DNA from: an uncultured Rhodospirillales bacterium
GTDB taxonomy: Bacteria; Pseudomonadota; Alphaproteobacteria; Rhodospirillales; JABHCV01
NCBI GenBank assembly: GCA_938092065.1
Contig: CALKND010000005.1
Span: forward strand, 1-64,000
Length of the DNA stretch: 64,000 nt
Direction of reading: 5' to 3'
In this document: one piece after another, positions 49,903 through 60,574 of the stretch
Numbering within the stretch: position 1 is the first letter of the stretch
How the letters are laid out: each line of letters begins with the position of its first letter
Position numbers and translations under genes: made by a program
Notes under the pieces: generated by a model
Told to the model about the DNA's origin: nothing
Databases searched by the model: none
Seen by the model: the letters and a program-made list of their open reading frames with translations, nothing else

Positions 49903-50274
49903 ATGAGTAACTTTTCTCAGAACCACAAGCCGACAGAAATTCGAGTTAAACAGGATAAAAAAATCCTAGAAGTTGATTTTGCAGACGGTTCCAGTTTTCG
50001 CCTACCTGCTGAATTATTAAGAGTAGAAAGTCCATCAGCTGAAGTTCAGGGCCATAGCCCTTCGCAAAAAAAGGTGGTTTCAGGACGACGCCACGTAGGT
50101 ATTATGGGCGTTGAACCCGTTGGCAACTATGCCATCGCAATTAAGTTCGACGATCTTCACGACAGCGGTATCTACACTTGGGATGGTTTATATGCTTTTG
50201 GTGAAAACCAGGAAGCAATTTGGCAGGCCTATCTAGACGACCTTAACAAAAAGGGCTTAAGCCGCGACCCTTAA
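49903..50274 (+). CDS. DUF971 (gamma-butyrobetaine hydroxylase-like N-terminal) protein
   Basis: LEVDFADGSSFRLPAELLRVESPSAEVQGH, VGIMGVEPVGNYAIAIKFDDLHDSGIYTWDGLY; ATG 49903 preferred. Confidence 0.93.
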   Translation: MSNFSQNHKPTEIRVKQDKKILEVDFADGSSFRLPAELLRVESPSAEVQGHSPSQKKVVSGRRHVGIMGVEPVGNYAIAIKFDDLHDSGIYTWDGLYAFGENQEAIWQAYLDDLNKKGLSRDP

Positions 50275-51491
50275 AGAGCTTCGCCTCGCATGAGGCGCGG
50301 TAAGTCCCCGACAAGTCCCATGGCGTGCATCATGAATACCCTTTTTAAAGGTGGTAACTTGTTGACTGCGGCCAAACCCAGGTCGCGAACAACACGCAAA
50401 GATTCGACATCATTCGAAAACAAACGATTTAACATGTCAGTCATAACCAACATCAATGTATTGTCAAAGCGACGCCCTCGTTCGTATGAGTTCAACACCG
50501 TACCGTCACCAGGATCAAGGCCCAAGCGGCGGGCATCTGTCAAAACCTCAGCCAACACAGCGACATCACGTAAGCCCATATTCAGGCCCTGTCCAGCAAT
50601 GGGATGCATGCCGTGTGAGGCATCACCAGCAAGTACTAAACGATGATCAACGGAGCGCTCTGCATATTGTAGTGCCAGCGGGTAAGCCCAGCGAGGGCCC
50701 ACCACACTCAACTCCCCCAAAAAGTCACCAAATCGATATTTCAGTTCTCCTAAAAAACCCGCGTCATCCATAGCCATAATCCCGTCCACTAGCTCGGCAC
50801 GCTCAGTCCAGACAATTGAGGAATGATTGTTGGGCAAAGGCAAAATGGCAAAAGGGCCGGCGGGAAGAAAGTGTTCGTGGGCAACGTTATCGTGAGATAA
50901 CTCGTGGGCAACCGTACACACGATACCACTCTGTTTGTAAGACCAACTTGTTAACTTTATTTTCGCCTCATCGCGTGTAGGAGAACGGCGGCCCTCAGCT
51001 CCTACAATAAGTTTTGCCTTCACCACACGGCCATCAGCCAATGTAGCCAGTACCTCTCCTGGATTACGATCGACATTGATAATGCTGTTCGGAGCCAACA
51101 ACGTAAAATCTTTCAGCATCTTAAAACGGGCCATAAGTGATTTCCGGATACTACGGTTTTCAACCATGTAGCCAAAGGCTTCCGTTCCAACATCTCTGCG
51201 ATCGTAGTGCAAAAAGAAAAGCGAATCAGCGTCTGATACACGAATTTCTTTAATAGGACACGTTTCCGATTGCATCGTTTTCCAAAGACCAAGTCCTTCC
51301 AAGACCTTTTTAGAGGAAAGCGCAATAGCAGCTGCTCGACCGTCAAAACCCGCGTCAATACCTTCAGCCGGGTCCAGCGTGTCAACAACAGCAACAGATA
51401 GTCCACCTTCGACCAGACCAACGGCCAGAGTACCGCCGACTAAGCCTCCACCCGCAATCAAAACGTCTACTTCCAAGTGCTTAGACTTCAT
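50271..51491 (-). CDS. UbiH/COQ6-family FAD-dependent hydroxylase
   Basis: VDVLIAGGGLVGGTLAVGLVEGGLSVAVVD, LVLAGDASHGMHPIAGQGLNMGLRD. Confidence 0.93.
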   Translation of the reverse strand: MKSKHLEVDVLIAGGGLVGGTLAVGLVEGGLSVAVVDTLDPAEGIDAGFDGRAAAIALSSKKVLEGLGLWKTMQSETCPIKEIRVSDADSLFFLHYDRRDVGTEAFGYMVENRSIRKSLMARFKMLKDFTLLAPNSIINVDRNPGEVLATLADGRVVKAKLIVGAEGRRSPTRDEAKIKLTSWSYKQSGIVCTVAHELSHDNVAHEHFLPAGPFAILPLPNNHSSIVWTERAELVDGIMAMDDAGFLGELKYRFGDFLGELSVVGPRWAYPLALQYAERSVDHRLVLAGDASHGMHPIAGQGLNMGLRDVAVLAEVLTDARRLGLDPGDGTVLNSYERGRRFDNTLMLVMTDMLNRLFSNDVESLRVVRDLGLAAVNKLPPLKRVFMMHAMGLVGDLPRLMRGEAL

Positions 51492-51644
51492 CTGAAAATG
51501 CCTCTTATTAGTGATTAAAAAATTGGCAGTTATGTAAATAGCCTAATAATTAGGCAAATGGGCGCATACTTATCGATTGCCACATGACTACTTATACTTG
51601 TGAAGCGACTGAAGTTAAAGACTTTTTTGTCTTTGCAGGCTTCT

Positions 51645-51659
51645 TGGCACAGCTATTGA
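51645..51659 (+). promoter_or_regulatory. Sigma54-like -24/-12 element (TGGCAC-N5-TTGA) upstream of glnK
   Basis: TGGCACagctaTTGA; one mismatch (A for C) from TGGCAC-N5-TTGC; appropriate distance and context (glnK-amtB). Confidence 0.55.
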
Positions 51660-51704
51660 ATAGATAATTATTATGAGCTTACACACGGCACGCCATCGGG
51701 GTAG

Positions 51705-52070
<366 letters not shown>

Positions 52071-52085
52071 AGGCAGGAGAAGAAA

Positions 52086-53411
52086 ATGAATTCCCCTACT
52101 AAAAAAATAATGACAGGCACTATAGTTGCTACATATTTCATACTTTTCACTGGTGCATCGGCAGAAGCGGAAGGCCTGACAGAAACTCAATACATATTTA
52201 ATACACTCTCATTTTTAATCCATGGATTTCTAGTCATGTTCATGGCTGCTGGCTTTGCTATGCTAGAATCCGGTCTTGTCCGTTCAAAAAACACAGCTAC
52301 CATTTGTCTGAAGAACATTGCACTTTATTCACTGGCGGGCTTGATGTTTTACCTAGTTGGCTACAACCTGATGTACCTGGGCGTTGATGGAGGTTTTTTA
52401 GGGAGCTTTCAAGCTTGGGTTGGTGATAATTCAAAAGCCCTGAATGGTAAATTTAGTGCTGGATATGCAGCTGAATCAGACTGGTTCTTTCAAATGGTTT
52501 TTGTTGCCACTGCAGCATCGATTGTTTCCGGCACTTTGGCTGAGCGCATTCGCTTATGGCCTTTCCTTGCTTTTGTAGTTGTCCTGACGAGCTTAATTTA
52601 CCCAATCCAAGGATCATGGCAATGGGGCGGAGGTTGGTTATCTGAGGCTGGTTTCTCCGACTTTGCCGGGTCGACACTAGTTCATTCAGTCGGTGGCTGG
52701 GCTGCTTTGGTTGGCGCCCTGGTTTTAGGTGCTCGCAAAGGCAAGTATCAACCAAATGGTGACATACACCCCCTGCCTGGTGCCAATCTGCCATTAGCAA
52801 CCCTAGGCACATTTATTTTATGGCTTGGCTGGTTTGGCTTCAATGGTGGATCACAGCTAGCTTTGGGAAGTGCTGCTGATGCCATTGCCATCGCAAAAAT
52901 CTATATTAATACAAACATTTCAGCTGTTGGTGGTGTCCTTGCTGCAATGGCCCTAACCCAATTAATTTACAAGAAAGTTGATCTGTCTATGGCGCTTAAC
53001 GGTGCAATTGCAGGGCTCGTTTCAATTACTGCGGGACCAGACACACCAACCATGGGTCAAGCGGCATTAATCGGTGCTGTTGGAGGTGTTTTAGTAGTTA
53101 TATTAGTACCTATATTGGATAAGTTCAAAATTGATGATGTAGTCGGTGCCATTCCCGCCCATTTGGGCGCCGGTATATGGGGCACCTTAGCTGTTCCTTT
53201 AACAAATACAGAAGCCAGTTTTCTTACCCAACTCCTTGGTGTTTCTGCCATTGGTGCTTTTGTTATCATGACGTCAACAATTACTTGGTTGACACTAAAG
53301 TACACTATTGGAATTCGGGTGTCCGAAGAAGATGAAATAATAGGCCTCGATCAATCTGAACTAGGCATGGAGGCCTACCCAGAATTTGGTCGAGGGTCAC
53401 AGATAACCTAA
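52086..53411 (+). CDS. amtB: Ammonium transporter
   Basis: Signal-like N-terminus; AMLESGLVRSKNTATICLKN, FAGSTLVHSVGGWAALVGALVLGARKGKY, LGWFGFNGGSQL. Confidence 0.97.
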   Translation: MNSPTKKIMTGTIVATYFILFTGASAEAEGLTETQYIFNTLSFLIHGFLVMFMAAGFAMLESGLVRSKNTATICLKNIALYSLAGLMFYLVGYNLMYLGVDGGFLGSFQAWVGDNSKALNGKFSAGYAAESDWFFQMVFVATAASIVSGTLAERIRLWPFLAFVVVLTSLIYPIQGSWQWGGGWLSEAGFSDFAGSTLVHSVGGWAALVGALVLGARKGKYQPNGDIHPLPGANLPLATLGTFILWLGWFGFNGGSQLALGSAADAIAIAKIYINTNISAVGGVLAAMALTQLIYKKVDLSMALNGAIAGLVSITAGPDTPTMGQAALIGAVGGVLVVILVPILDKFKIDDVVGAIPAHLGAGIWGTLAVPLTNTEASFLTQLLGVSAIGAFVIMTSTITWLTLKYTIGIRVSEEDEIIGLDQSELGMEAYPEFGRGSQIT

Positions 53412-53429
53412 ACTGTTTTTAAAAAAAAT

Positions 53430-53475
53430 AAGCCATGACCCGTATGGATTAAACTATGCGGGTCATTTGCTTAAA
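53430..53475. terminator. Terminator-like hairpin downstream of amtB
   Basis: ATGACCCG (53435-53442) ... CGGGTCAT (53459-53466), extendable with a G-U pair; A-rich upstream, moderately T-rich downstream. Confidence 0.55.
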
Positions 53476-53598
53476 TTTTAGTCACCCCGGTTTAACTTGC
53501 CCTAAAAATTAGCATTTTTGTTTCTAACAATTAGCAACAAGTGACAAAAACTGTTTCCAACCCCATAACTGAAGCTTTTTGTTAAAAGCTCTTTCAGT

Positions 53599-53613
53599 TG
53601 GCATGTTTCTTGT
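53599..53613 (+). promoter_or_regulatory. Sigma54-like element (TGGCAT-N5-TTGT) upstream of second amt
   Basis: TGGCATgtttcTTGT, ~69 nt upstream of ATG 53682. Confidence 0.5.
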
Positions 53614-53681
53614 ATGTTTTTAAAAGATATTCCAATTGTGGGTAATTTATAAGGGTCTTATATCTTCCGGGGAGAGAAATT

Positions 53682-54911
53682 ATGGATGCCATCAAATCAG
53701 GTGCGGATGTTTTTTTCGTACTCATAGGAGCAGTAATGGTGCTGGCAATGCACTGCGGCTTTGCTTTTCTTGAAGTCGGAACAGTACGCCGCAAAAATCA
53801 GGTTAACGCCCTAGTCAAGATTATCGTTGATCTATCCGTCTCAACAGTTGTCTACTTTTTTATAGGCTACATGGTGGCGTACGGCGTCAGTTTCATGTTC
53901 ACCGCAAAGCAACTTGTAGGCGGCGCAGGAGAGGGATATCAGTTTGCCGCAAGTGGTTATGATCTAGTTAAATTCTTTTTCCTTATGACATTTGCTGCTG
54001 CCATACCCGCCATTATTTCAGGGGGCATCGCAGAGCGTGCCAAATTCTGGCCTCAGTTGGCTGCCACCGCAATCATTGTAGGTTTAGTCTATCCTGTTTT
54101 TGAGGGAATGGTATGGGGATCACGTTTTGGCTATCAGGACTGGATGGTCAATAATTTTGGTTATGCTTTCCATGATTTTGCCGGTTCTATTGTTGTTCAT
54201 GCAGTGGGCGGTTGGCTCGCCCTTGGCGCTGTAACCATGCTTGGTGCACGTTTAGGGCGTTATGCCAAGAATGGAACAGTTATAGGTATTCCCCCGTCCA
54301 ACATTCCATTTTTAGCACTTGGTTCTTGGATTCTTTCTGTCGGTTGGTTTGGGTTTAACGTGATGAGCGCGCAAAGCCTTGAAGGCGTAACCGGTTTGGT
54401 TGCCATGAATTCTTTGATGGCTATGGCCGGTGGTATTATTGCAGCAATGATAGTTGGACATAATGATCCAGGATTTGTGCACAATGGGGCGCTAGCCGGT
54501 CTAGTTGCCGTTTGCGCTGGGTCCGATCTTATGCATCCAATTGGCGCCCTGTTTACGGGGGCTGCTGCAGGTGCACTTTTTGTGTGGGGTTTTAAGCAGT
54601 GTCAGGACCAGTGGAAAATTGACGACGTGCTCGGAGTTTGGCCCTTGCACGGCATGTGCGGAATGTGGGGTGGAATTGCTGCTGGCATCTTTGGTCTTGA
54701 ATCTATGGGCGGTATGGGAGGTGTCAGCTTTACTTCTCAGTTGGTAGGAACCTTTTGTGGGGTAGCTTTTGCAACTGTTTGCGGCTTCCTTATATATGGC
54801 GGGCTAAAGGTAACTTTGGGAATTCGCCTTAACCAAGAGCAAGAATTTCAAGGGGCTGATTTATCACTACACCAGATAAGTGCTTATCCTGAGGAGGATA
54901 TCCGCAGCTAG
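53682..54911 (+). CDS. Second ammonium transporter (Amt family)
   Basis: HCGFAFLEVGTVRRKNQVNALVKIIVDLS, FAGSIVVHAVGGWLALGAVTMLGARLGRY, VGWFGFNVMSAQ. Confidence 0.95.
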   Translation: MDAIKSGADVFFVLIGAVMVLAMHCGFAFLEVGTVRRKNQVNALVKIIVDLSVSTVVYFFIGYMVAYGVSFMFTAKQLVGGAGEGYQFAASGYDLVKFFFLMTFAAAIPAIISGGIAERAKFWPQLAATAIIVGLVYPVFEGMVWGSRFGYQDWMVNNFGYAFHDFAGSIVVHAVGGWLALGAVTMLGARLGRYAKNGTVIGIPPSNIPFLALGSWILSVGWFGFNVMSAQSLEGVTGLVAMNSLMAMAGGIIAAMIVGHNDPGFVHNGALAGLVAVCAGSDLMHPIGALFTGAAAGALFVWGFKQCQDQWKIDDVLGVWPLHGMCGMWGGIAAGIFGLESMGGMGGVSFTSQLVGTFCGVAFATVCGFLIYGGLKVTLGIRLNQEQEFQGADLSLHQISAYPEEDIRS

Positions 54912-55237
54912 TAAATTTTACATGTTCCTGACAGCTGAAGGCCGAAGGGCTAGTAATTTGTAAATTTTAATTTGTCATAATTCTATTTTTCATTGGTCTG
55001 GTATAAAATTATTCACATTTATATAGGTTGGCTTGAACTTTGATTTATTTTTATGTGAATGCAAGGCAAAAAAACATACTTAAGATTTATCATAGCGGGA
55101 AACTGTAAAGTCTTATTGAACAACTGAATATTAGCGTCCCAATTTTACTTTACATGGAAGCAATAGGAACAGCTCTTATAAGAATCCTTAACTGACTACG
55201 TTAATATCTTGTAAACACTGGTAACTTAAAATTAATC

Positions 55238-57622
55238 ATGGCTAGATTAACCACAAGTACCGGAACTGGATCAATCCTTCCTGAAGGCGCAAGTCAGTTT
55301 CTGAGGCGAAGGGCTTGTGAAATCATTGGCCTCAGCCTCGTTCTAAACGGCTTGCTCATATTACTTGCCTTAGTGTCCTATGTTCCAAGCGATCCCTCAC
55401 TAAATAGTTCTGCCACCGCAGAACCACATAACCTCCTTGGCTTAAGCGGCGCTTATTTAGCTGATTTTCTATTGCAGTCCATTGGCCTTGTTGGCGCAGC
55501 ACCATCATTAGTGCTTACCATTTGGGGAGTGCAAACCATACGTAAGCGCCCACCGACCATAATTTGGGCAAGATTTAGTCTGTTTCTGCTAACAATTATG
55601 ATGGCTTCCATGAGCTTAAGCGCTTTGCCAGTCTATTCTGACTGGCCCCTAGTGACTAGCCTGGGCGGTGTTATAGGAATGATCCTGCTTGACCAATCCA
55701 TGGTGCTGTTTTTAAATGCAGCTGTTATTCTTAATATTCCCTTCATTCTAGAACGCTGGATGATGGCACTTTTCATGGCCTTGCCTGCCCTTGCTGCCCT
55801 AGTCACAGTCCTTGGGCTAAGCGCCCAAGAATGGAGGCAAATCCGAAACTTAGCGCTCGACGTAGGGAGACATGGTTTAAATATTTTCGTTTCAGCTATA
55901 TTTGGTTTTGTTGTCCGACTAACATCAAATCTGTTTATTAAAACACTTCCCAGTACTGCCCACAAAATTTCAACGGCCAAGCTCGCAACGCCAAGGACAT
56001 CTAAAACTACACAAAATTCATTGCCAACAAGCGTGTCTCCAAAAGCAGTAAATCCAAAAATTGGGCGTAAGGCTGTAGCTAAGCGGCAATGCAAGCTTGA
56101 TTTGATCCCTGGAGAAGAATTTGAACTACCACCTCACGAACTTTTAGAAGCACAACCTGAAGGAACCATATCGCCCAAGGTTAACAAGGGAACTCTGCAG
56201 CAAAATGCTCGCCTACTAGAATCTGTACTTAAGGACTTTGGCGTGCATGGCGAAATTACAAAAGTTAGGCCAGGTCCAGTTGTCACCCTATACGAACTTG
56301 AACCCGCACCAGGCACCAAAACATCACGGGTCATCAGTTTAAGTGATGATATAGCCCGCTCCATGAGTGCCGTTTCGGTTCGAGTTGCTGTTGTGCCGGG
56401 GCGTGATGCCATTGGGATTGAACTTCCCAACATTGACAGGGAAATGGTTTTCCTTCGCGAACTGCTAGCATCTGATCCATTTGAGCGGGCTACGGGCAAA
56501 CTTAATGTTGCCCTAGGAAAAGATATTGGCGGCTTACCTGTTACAGTTGATCTTTCTCGCATGCCACATCTATTAATTGCAGGCACTACAGGTTCCGGAA
56601 AATCTGTCGGAATTAATACGATGATCCTATCCTTGCTTTATCAGTTTTCGCCAGACAATTGCAAAATGATAATGATTGACCCGAAAATGTTAGAGCTTTC
56701 CGTCTATGAAGGCATCCCACATCTTTTAACACCAGTTGTTACCGAACCCTCAAAAGCTGTGATGGCGCTAAAATGGGCTGTTCGTGAGATGGAAGAACGC
56801 TACCGTGCTATGTCCCAATTAGGGGTCAGAAATATTGCCGGTTACAACACTCGTTTAACCGAAGCAATTAAAAAAAATGAAGTGCTTACTAGACATGTTC
56901 AAACTGGGTTTGACACTGACGGAAACCCTGTCCACGAAGACCAACCCCTACCTATGGATCCGTTACCTTTTATTGTCATTGTTATTGACGAAATGGCTGA
57001 CCTGATGCTGGTCGCAGGAAAAGATGTAGAAGCCGCCGTGCAGCGTCTTGCGCAAATGGCCCGTGCCGCCGGTATTCACATGATCATGGCAACCCAACGG
57101 CCCTCCGTGGATGTCATCACTGGTACTATTAAAGCCAACTTTCCAACCCGTATCAGTTTCCAAGTGACCTCTAAAATCGATAGTCGCACTATTTTAGGCG
57201 AACAAGGAGGAGAACAATTACTAGGCCAGGGCGATATGCTATACATGGCGGGGGGAGGGCGTATCACCCGCGTCCACGGACCCTTTGTTTCTGATAAGGA
57301 AGTTGAGCAGGTCGTCACCTTTCTTAAATCTCAAGGCAAACCTCAGTACCTAGAGGAAGTCACTAAAGAGGTCACAGTAGGAAGCAGTGGCCCGAGCGGA
57401 TCAGGTTTGTCTTCAAGCGATGAACTATATGACGAGGCCGTAGCTCTGATCGGACGAGAAGGCAAGGCATCGACTAGTTTTATTCAACGTCACCTACAAA
57501 TAGGCTATAATCGCGCAGCACGTATAATTGAACGCATGGAGAATGAGGGCGTTGTTAGTAAAGCCAATAGAGTCGGTCGTCGTGAAGTTCTTATCGGAGA
57601 AGTTAGTGAAACGGTTCTTTAA
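55238..57622 (+). CDS. ftsK: DNA translocase FtsK
   Basis: N-terminal TM region, LLIAGTTGSGKSVGINTMILSLL (Walker A), FIVIVIDEMADLMLVAGKDVE, C-terminal winged-helix gamma domain. Confidence 0.97.
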   Translation: MARLTTSTGTGSILPEGASQFLRRRACEIIGLSLVLNGLLILLALVSYVPSDPSLNSSATAEPHNLLGLSGAYLADFLLQSIGLVGAAPSLVLTIWGVQTIRKRPPTIIWARFSLFLLTIMMASMSLSALPVYSDWPLVTSLGGVIGMILLDQSMVLFLNAAVILNIPFILERWMMALFMALPALAALVTVLGLSAQEWRQIRNLALDVGRHGLNIFVSAIFGFVVRLTSNLFIKTLPSTAHKISTAKLATPRTSKTTQNSLPTSVSPKAVNPKIGRKAVAKRQCKLDLIPGEEFELPPHELLEAQPEGTISPKVNKGTLQQNARLLESVLKDFGVHGEITKVRPGPVVTLYELEPAPGTKTSRVISLSDDIARSMSAVSVRVAVVPGRDAIGIELPNIDREMVFLRELLASDPFERATGKLNVALGKDIGGLPVTVDLSRMPHLLIAGTTGSGKSVGINTMILSLLYQFSPDNCKMIMIDPKMLELSVYEGIPHLLTPVVTEPSKAVMALKWAVREMEERYRAMSQLGVRNIAGYNTRLTEAIKKNEVLTRHVQTGFDTDGNPVHEDQPLPMDPLPFIVIVIDEMADLMLVAGKDVEAAVQRLAQMARAAGIHMIMATQRPSVDVITGTIKANFPTRISFQVTSKIDSRTILGEQGGEQLLGQGDMLYMAGGGRITRVHGPFVSDKEVEQVVTFLKSQGKPQYLEEVTKEVTVGSSGPSGSGLSSSDELYDEAVALIGREGKASTSFIQRHLQIGYNRAARIIERMENEGVVSKANRVGRREVLIGEVSETVL

Positions 57623-58241
57623 ATCGTCATATCTAGCCTTTTTTATTGTTTGGACACTTTCTATCGCTGCTGAAGCAGCGCCCAAAGACTTATCTGATAA
57701 CGACAAGGCTACCGTAAACCAAGTTGAAAAATATCTCAATGAACTGCTCACCCTAAAATCCCGGTTTTTACAAGCCACATCAAACGGGGATTATACTGAA
57801 GGAACGTTTTACCTATCTCGACCCGGTAAGATGAGGATTGAGTACGACCCACCAGCACAGCTTCTAATTGTCGCAGATGGAACTTGGTTAATTTATAACG
57901 ACATTGAGCTAGACCAGGTCACTCATCTCCCTTTGGGAACGACAAATGCTAATATTTTACTAAAAGAAAAAATATCATTGTTACAGGGTGACTTGACAGT
58001 CTCCAAGGTGGAAAATGCACCTGGTATTATTGGAATCACAGTGGCGGCCTCTGATGAAGAAAGCGGCCAATTGACACTTATATTTTCTGATAAACCACTA
58101 GAATTAAAAAAATGGATTGTTGTTGACCCTCTGGGTATTACGACCTCCGTTTCGTTGCTTTCTACACAGCGCGACATCTCTCTCGATCCCAAGCTTTTCA
58201 GGGTTAAACTTAAAGTACCAGAACACAATTTGGGTAATTAA
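57606..58241 (+). CDS. lolA: LolA-like outer-membrane lipoprotein carrier protein
   Basis: GTG 57606 start gives signal peptide VKRFFKSSYLAFFIVWTLSIAAEA; LLTLKSRFLQATSNGDYTEGTFYLSRPGKMRIEYDPPAQLLIVADGTWLIYND. Confidence 0.9.
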   Translation: MKRFFKSSYLAFFIVWTLSIAAEAAPKDLSDNDKATVNQVEKYLNELLTLKSRFLQATSNGDYTEGTFYLSRPGKMRIEYDPPAQLLIVADGTWLIYNDIELDQVTHLPLGTTNANILLKEKISLLQGDLTVSKVENAPGIIGITVAASDEESGQLTLIFSDKPLELKKWIVVDPLGITTSVSLLSTQRDISLDPKLFRVKLKVPEHNLGN

Positions 58242-58379
58242 ACTTTAAAATCTGACTTCTAGTACAAAAATAAAAAAAGTTCGTTGCATCATGTGCAAAA
58301 AAAGCAACTTGTGATTTCTTAAAAATCATCAACTTTTAAAAATCCATTTGCCGAGTATTTATTTGGTGTTTTCTTAAAC

Positions 58380-59069
58380 TTAAGGAGCCAGACGGTAGCC
58401 GCCAGGTTCGGTCATTAAGATTCGGGTATTTGATGGATTTTTCTCAATTTTCTGTCGTAAACGATAAATATGGGTCTCCAAAGTGTGGGTAGTAACCTCC
58501 GAGTTATAACCCCAAACTTTGTCAAGCAACACGTCGCGCCCAACCACCTTATCGCCAACCTGGTATAAATAATTTAATATTGCAGTTTCTTTATCGGTTA
58601 AATGTACCCTCTTATTTGTTTTCTTCTCCATCAGTAAATGCACACCCGGCTGGAAGCTATAGGGGCCAATGGTAAGAACTGCATCATCATTGTGCTCAAA
58701 CTGTCGCATATTGTTCCGCATTTTTGCCAGCAGAACAACAAATCTAAATGGCTTTGTAATATAATCGTTAGCTCCTACATCAGGGCCAAGAAATGCCTCA
58801 CCGTTCATATCACAATCAATCAGTATGATAATTGGCGACCTGATACCATTACTTCTCATCAACCTACACACTTCACGACTATCCATGTCAGGCAAACGCG
58901 CATCCAGAATTATAACTTCGAACCGATCTTTGCTACTTTTCTTCAATGCTTCGACACCACTATTGGCAACACACGGGACAAACTCTTCAAGCAACTGAAA
59001 CTGTTCGTTGAGCATTTCCAACAGAGACGTTTTACCATCAATAATAAGAACTTGTTTTTCAGCAACCAT
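58380..59069 (-). CDS. OmpR-family response regulator
   Basis: Receiver domain (VIILDARLPDMDSREVCRLMRSNG) and C-terminal wHTH (LTDKETAILNYLYQVGDKVVGRDVLLDKVWGYNSEVTTHTLETHIYRLRQKIE). Confidence 0.93.
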   Translation of the reverse strand: MVAEKQVLIIDGKTSLLEMLNEQFQLLEEFVPCVANSGVEALKKSSKDRFEVIILDARLPDMDSREVCRLMRSNGIRSPIIILIDCDMNGEAFLGPDVGANDYITKPFRFVVLLAKMRNNMRQFEHNDDAVLTIGPYSFQPGVHLLMEKKTNKRVHLTDKETAILNYLYQVGDKVVGRDVLLDKVWGYNSEVTTHTLETHIYRLRQKIEKNPSNTRILMTEPGGYRLAP

Positions 59070-59215
59070 ACTATGCTATATACTCCTTGTTATGGTCTTT
59101 GCGGGGCTTCCATTACGATAATATGTTTTAGCGTGTATTAATTGAAGGGCACAAAGACGTAAATTAGGACTTTAAGCAATATTCATCAAAAGAATGATCT
59201 GCTTTTTATTTAATA

Positions 59216-60394
59216 ATGCTAGAGCGAAGATACATGCCACACCGTTTTAAAGTAATTCAAATGCCAGTCACGCGCGAGGCTATTTCACTTCTGGCAGTTG
59301 ATCGATGTGTTTCCGAACTTCGTCGTGGACGCATGGTTGCTGTGCGTGGCAGCAAGGGCTTGGCAGCCCTAGTTCAAGCAGCAGAGGCTGTTACCGAATC
59401 ATCGTTACACCAGCTTAGCGACATTGCTATGAGTAACCCAATACTGGCAATCACGGCACGACGCGGAATGGTCCTAAATTTGACAAACAAAGATGCAACA
59501 GCCATCATCATTGAGTGTGCCACCGGCTGGGAAGTCCAAAACATCCTTGATCTTGCCAACCCATTATCAGACTTAGGGCTCAACAAAGACGACAGCAAAA
59601 TCCTTGAAATTAAAAATGCTGAAAAATATGGCTGCGAGACCGCTGGCATTGGTCTGGCCAAGGTCGCCCGCTTGTTACCTGCCGCCCTAGTTGCTCATAT
59701 TGCAGACAAAGATGCTAATGCTCTGGATGCTTGGGCAACCAGGCATGGCTTACTAGTCGTCGATGCAGGAGATGTATTTCAATACGAACACACACAAGCC
59801 CGTACTTTGAAAGCAGTCAGTGAAGCCAAGGTGCCCTTGCTCGATGCCAATGACACCCGAATAATTGCCTTCAGACCCTTTGATGGTGGCCTTGAGCATC
59901 TCGCAATTGTAATTGGTGAAGATAATCTTAAAAAAGATCAGCCCGTTCTAGTCCGCTTACATTCAGAATGTTTTACCGGCGATCTTCTGGCCAGTCTCAG
60001 GTGCGATTGTGGCGACCAGTTGCGTAGCGCTATTAATGAAATTGCAGTCGCTGGAGGTGGAGTACTACTGTATCTGGCCCAAGAAGGGCGAGGTATTGGG
60101 CTGGTCAATAAATTACGCGCGTACGAGCTACAAGATCGCGGCTTAGATACCATAGATGCTAACGAGCAACTCGGTTTTGACGCCGATGAACGGATTTACT
60201 TACCAGCAGCTGAAATGCTACGCCAACTAGGCTTTGAAACAATCCGCCTTATGACCAATAACCCAGATAAGATTAATTCCTTAGCGGCTTGTGGTCTTAA
60301 TGTCGTTGAAAGAGTTGAACACTCCTTTCCGTCTAACCAACACAACGAGCATTATCTTAACACCAAAGTTGTGCGTAGCGGCCACCTGTTCTAG
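59216..60394 (+). CDS. ribA: GTP cyclohydrolase II with divergent N-terminal domain
   Basis: LVRLHSECFTGDLLASLRCDCGDQLRSAI (Zn Cys), LAQEGRGIGLVNKLRAYELQD; N-terminal half only weakly RibB-like. Confidence 0.93.
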   Translation: MLERRYMPHRFKVIQMPVTREAISLLAVDRCVSELRRGRMVAVRGSKGLAALVQAAEAVTESSLHQLSDIAMSNPILAITARRGMVLNLTNKDATAIIIECATGWEVQNILDLANPLSDLGLNKDDSKILEIKNAEKYGCETAGIGLAKVARLLPAALVAHIADKDANALDAWATRHGLLVVDAGDVFQYEHTQARTLKAVSEAKVPLLDANDTRIIAFRPFDGGLEHLAIVIGEDNLKKDQPVLVRLHSECFTGDLLASLRCDCGDQLRSAINEIAVAGGGVLLYLAQEGRGIGLVNKLRAYELQDRGLDTIDANEQLGFDADERIYLPAAEMLRQLGFETIRLMTNNPDKINSLAACGLNVVERVEHSFPSNQHNEHYLNTKVVRSGHLF

Positions 60395-60488
60395 CTATTT
60401 TTACCACCTTTTTCACTAAGGGCGGCATTTCTTGCCTCCAACGTCATAACTTTTGCCACCACAACTGGTTAATTCATAGCTTTTTAGT

Positions 60489-60503
60489 TGGCACAGGCTT
60501 TGC
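60489..60503 (+). promoter_or_regulatory. Sigma54 -24/-12 promoter element (exact TGGCAC-N5-TTGC)
   Basis: TGGCACaggctTTGC followed by A, 71 nt upstream of ATG 60575. Confidence 0.7.
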
Positions 60504-60574
60504 ATATTTTAAAGCATGCATAATACCTGTTATAGGTCGACCTTAAATAAAATTATTATTGAAGACTGAATGTT

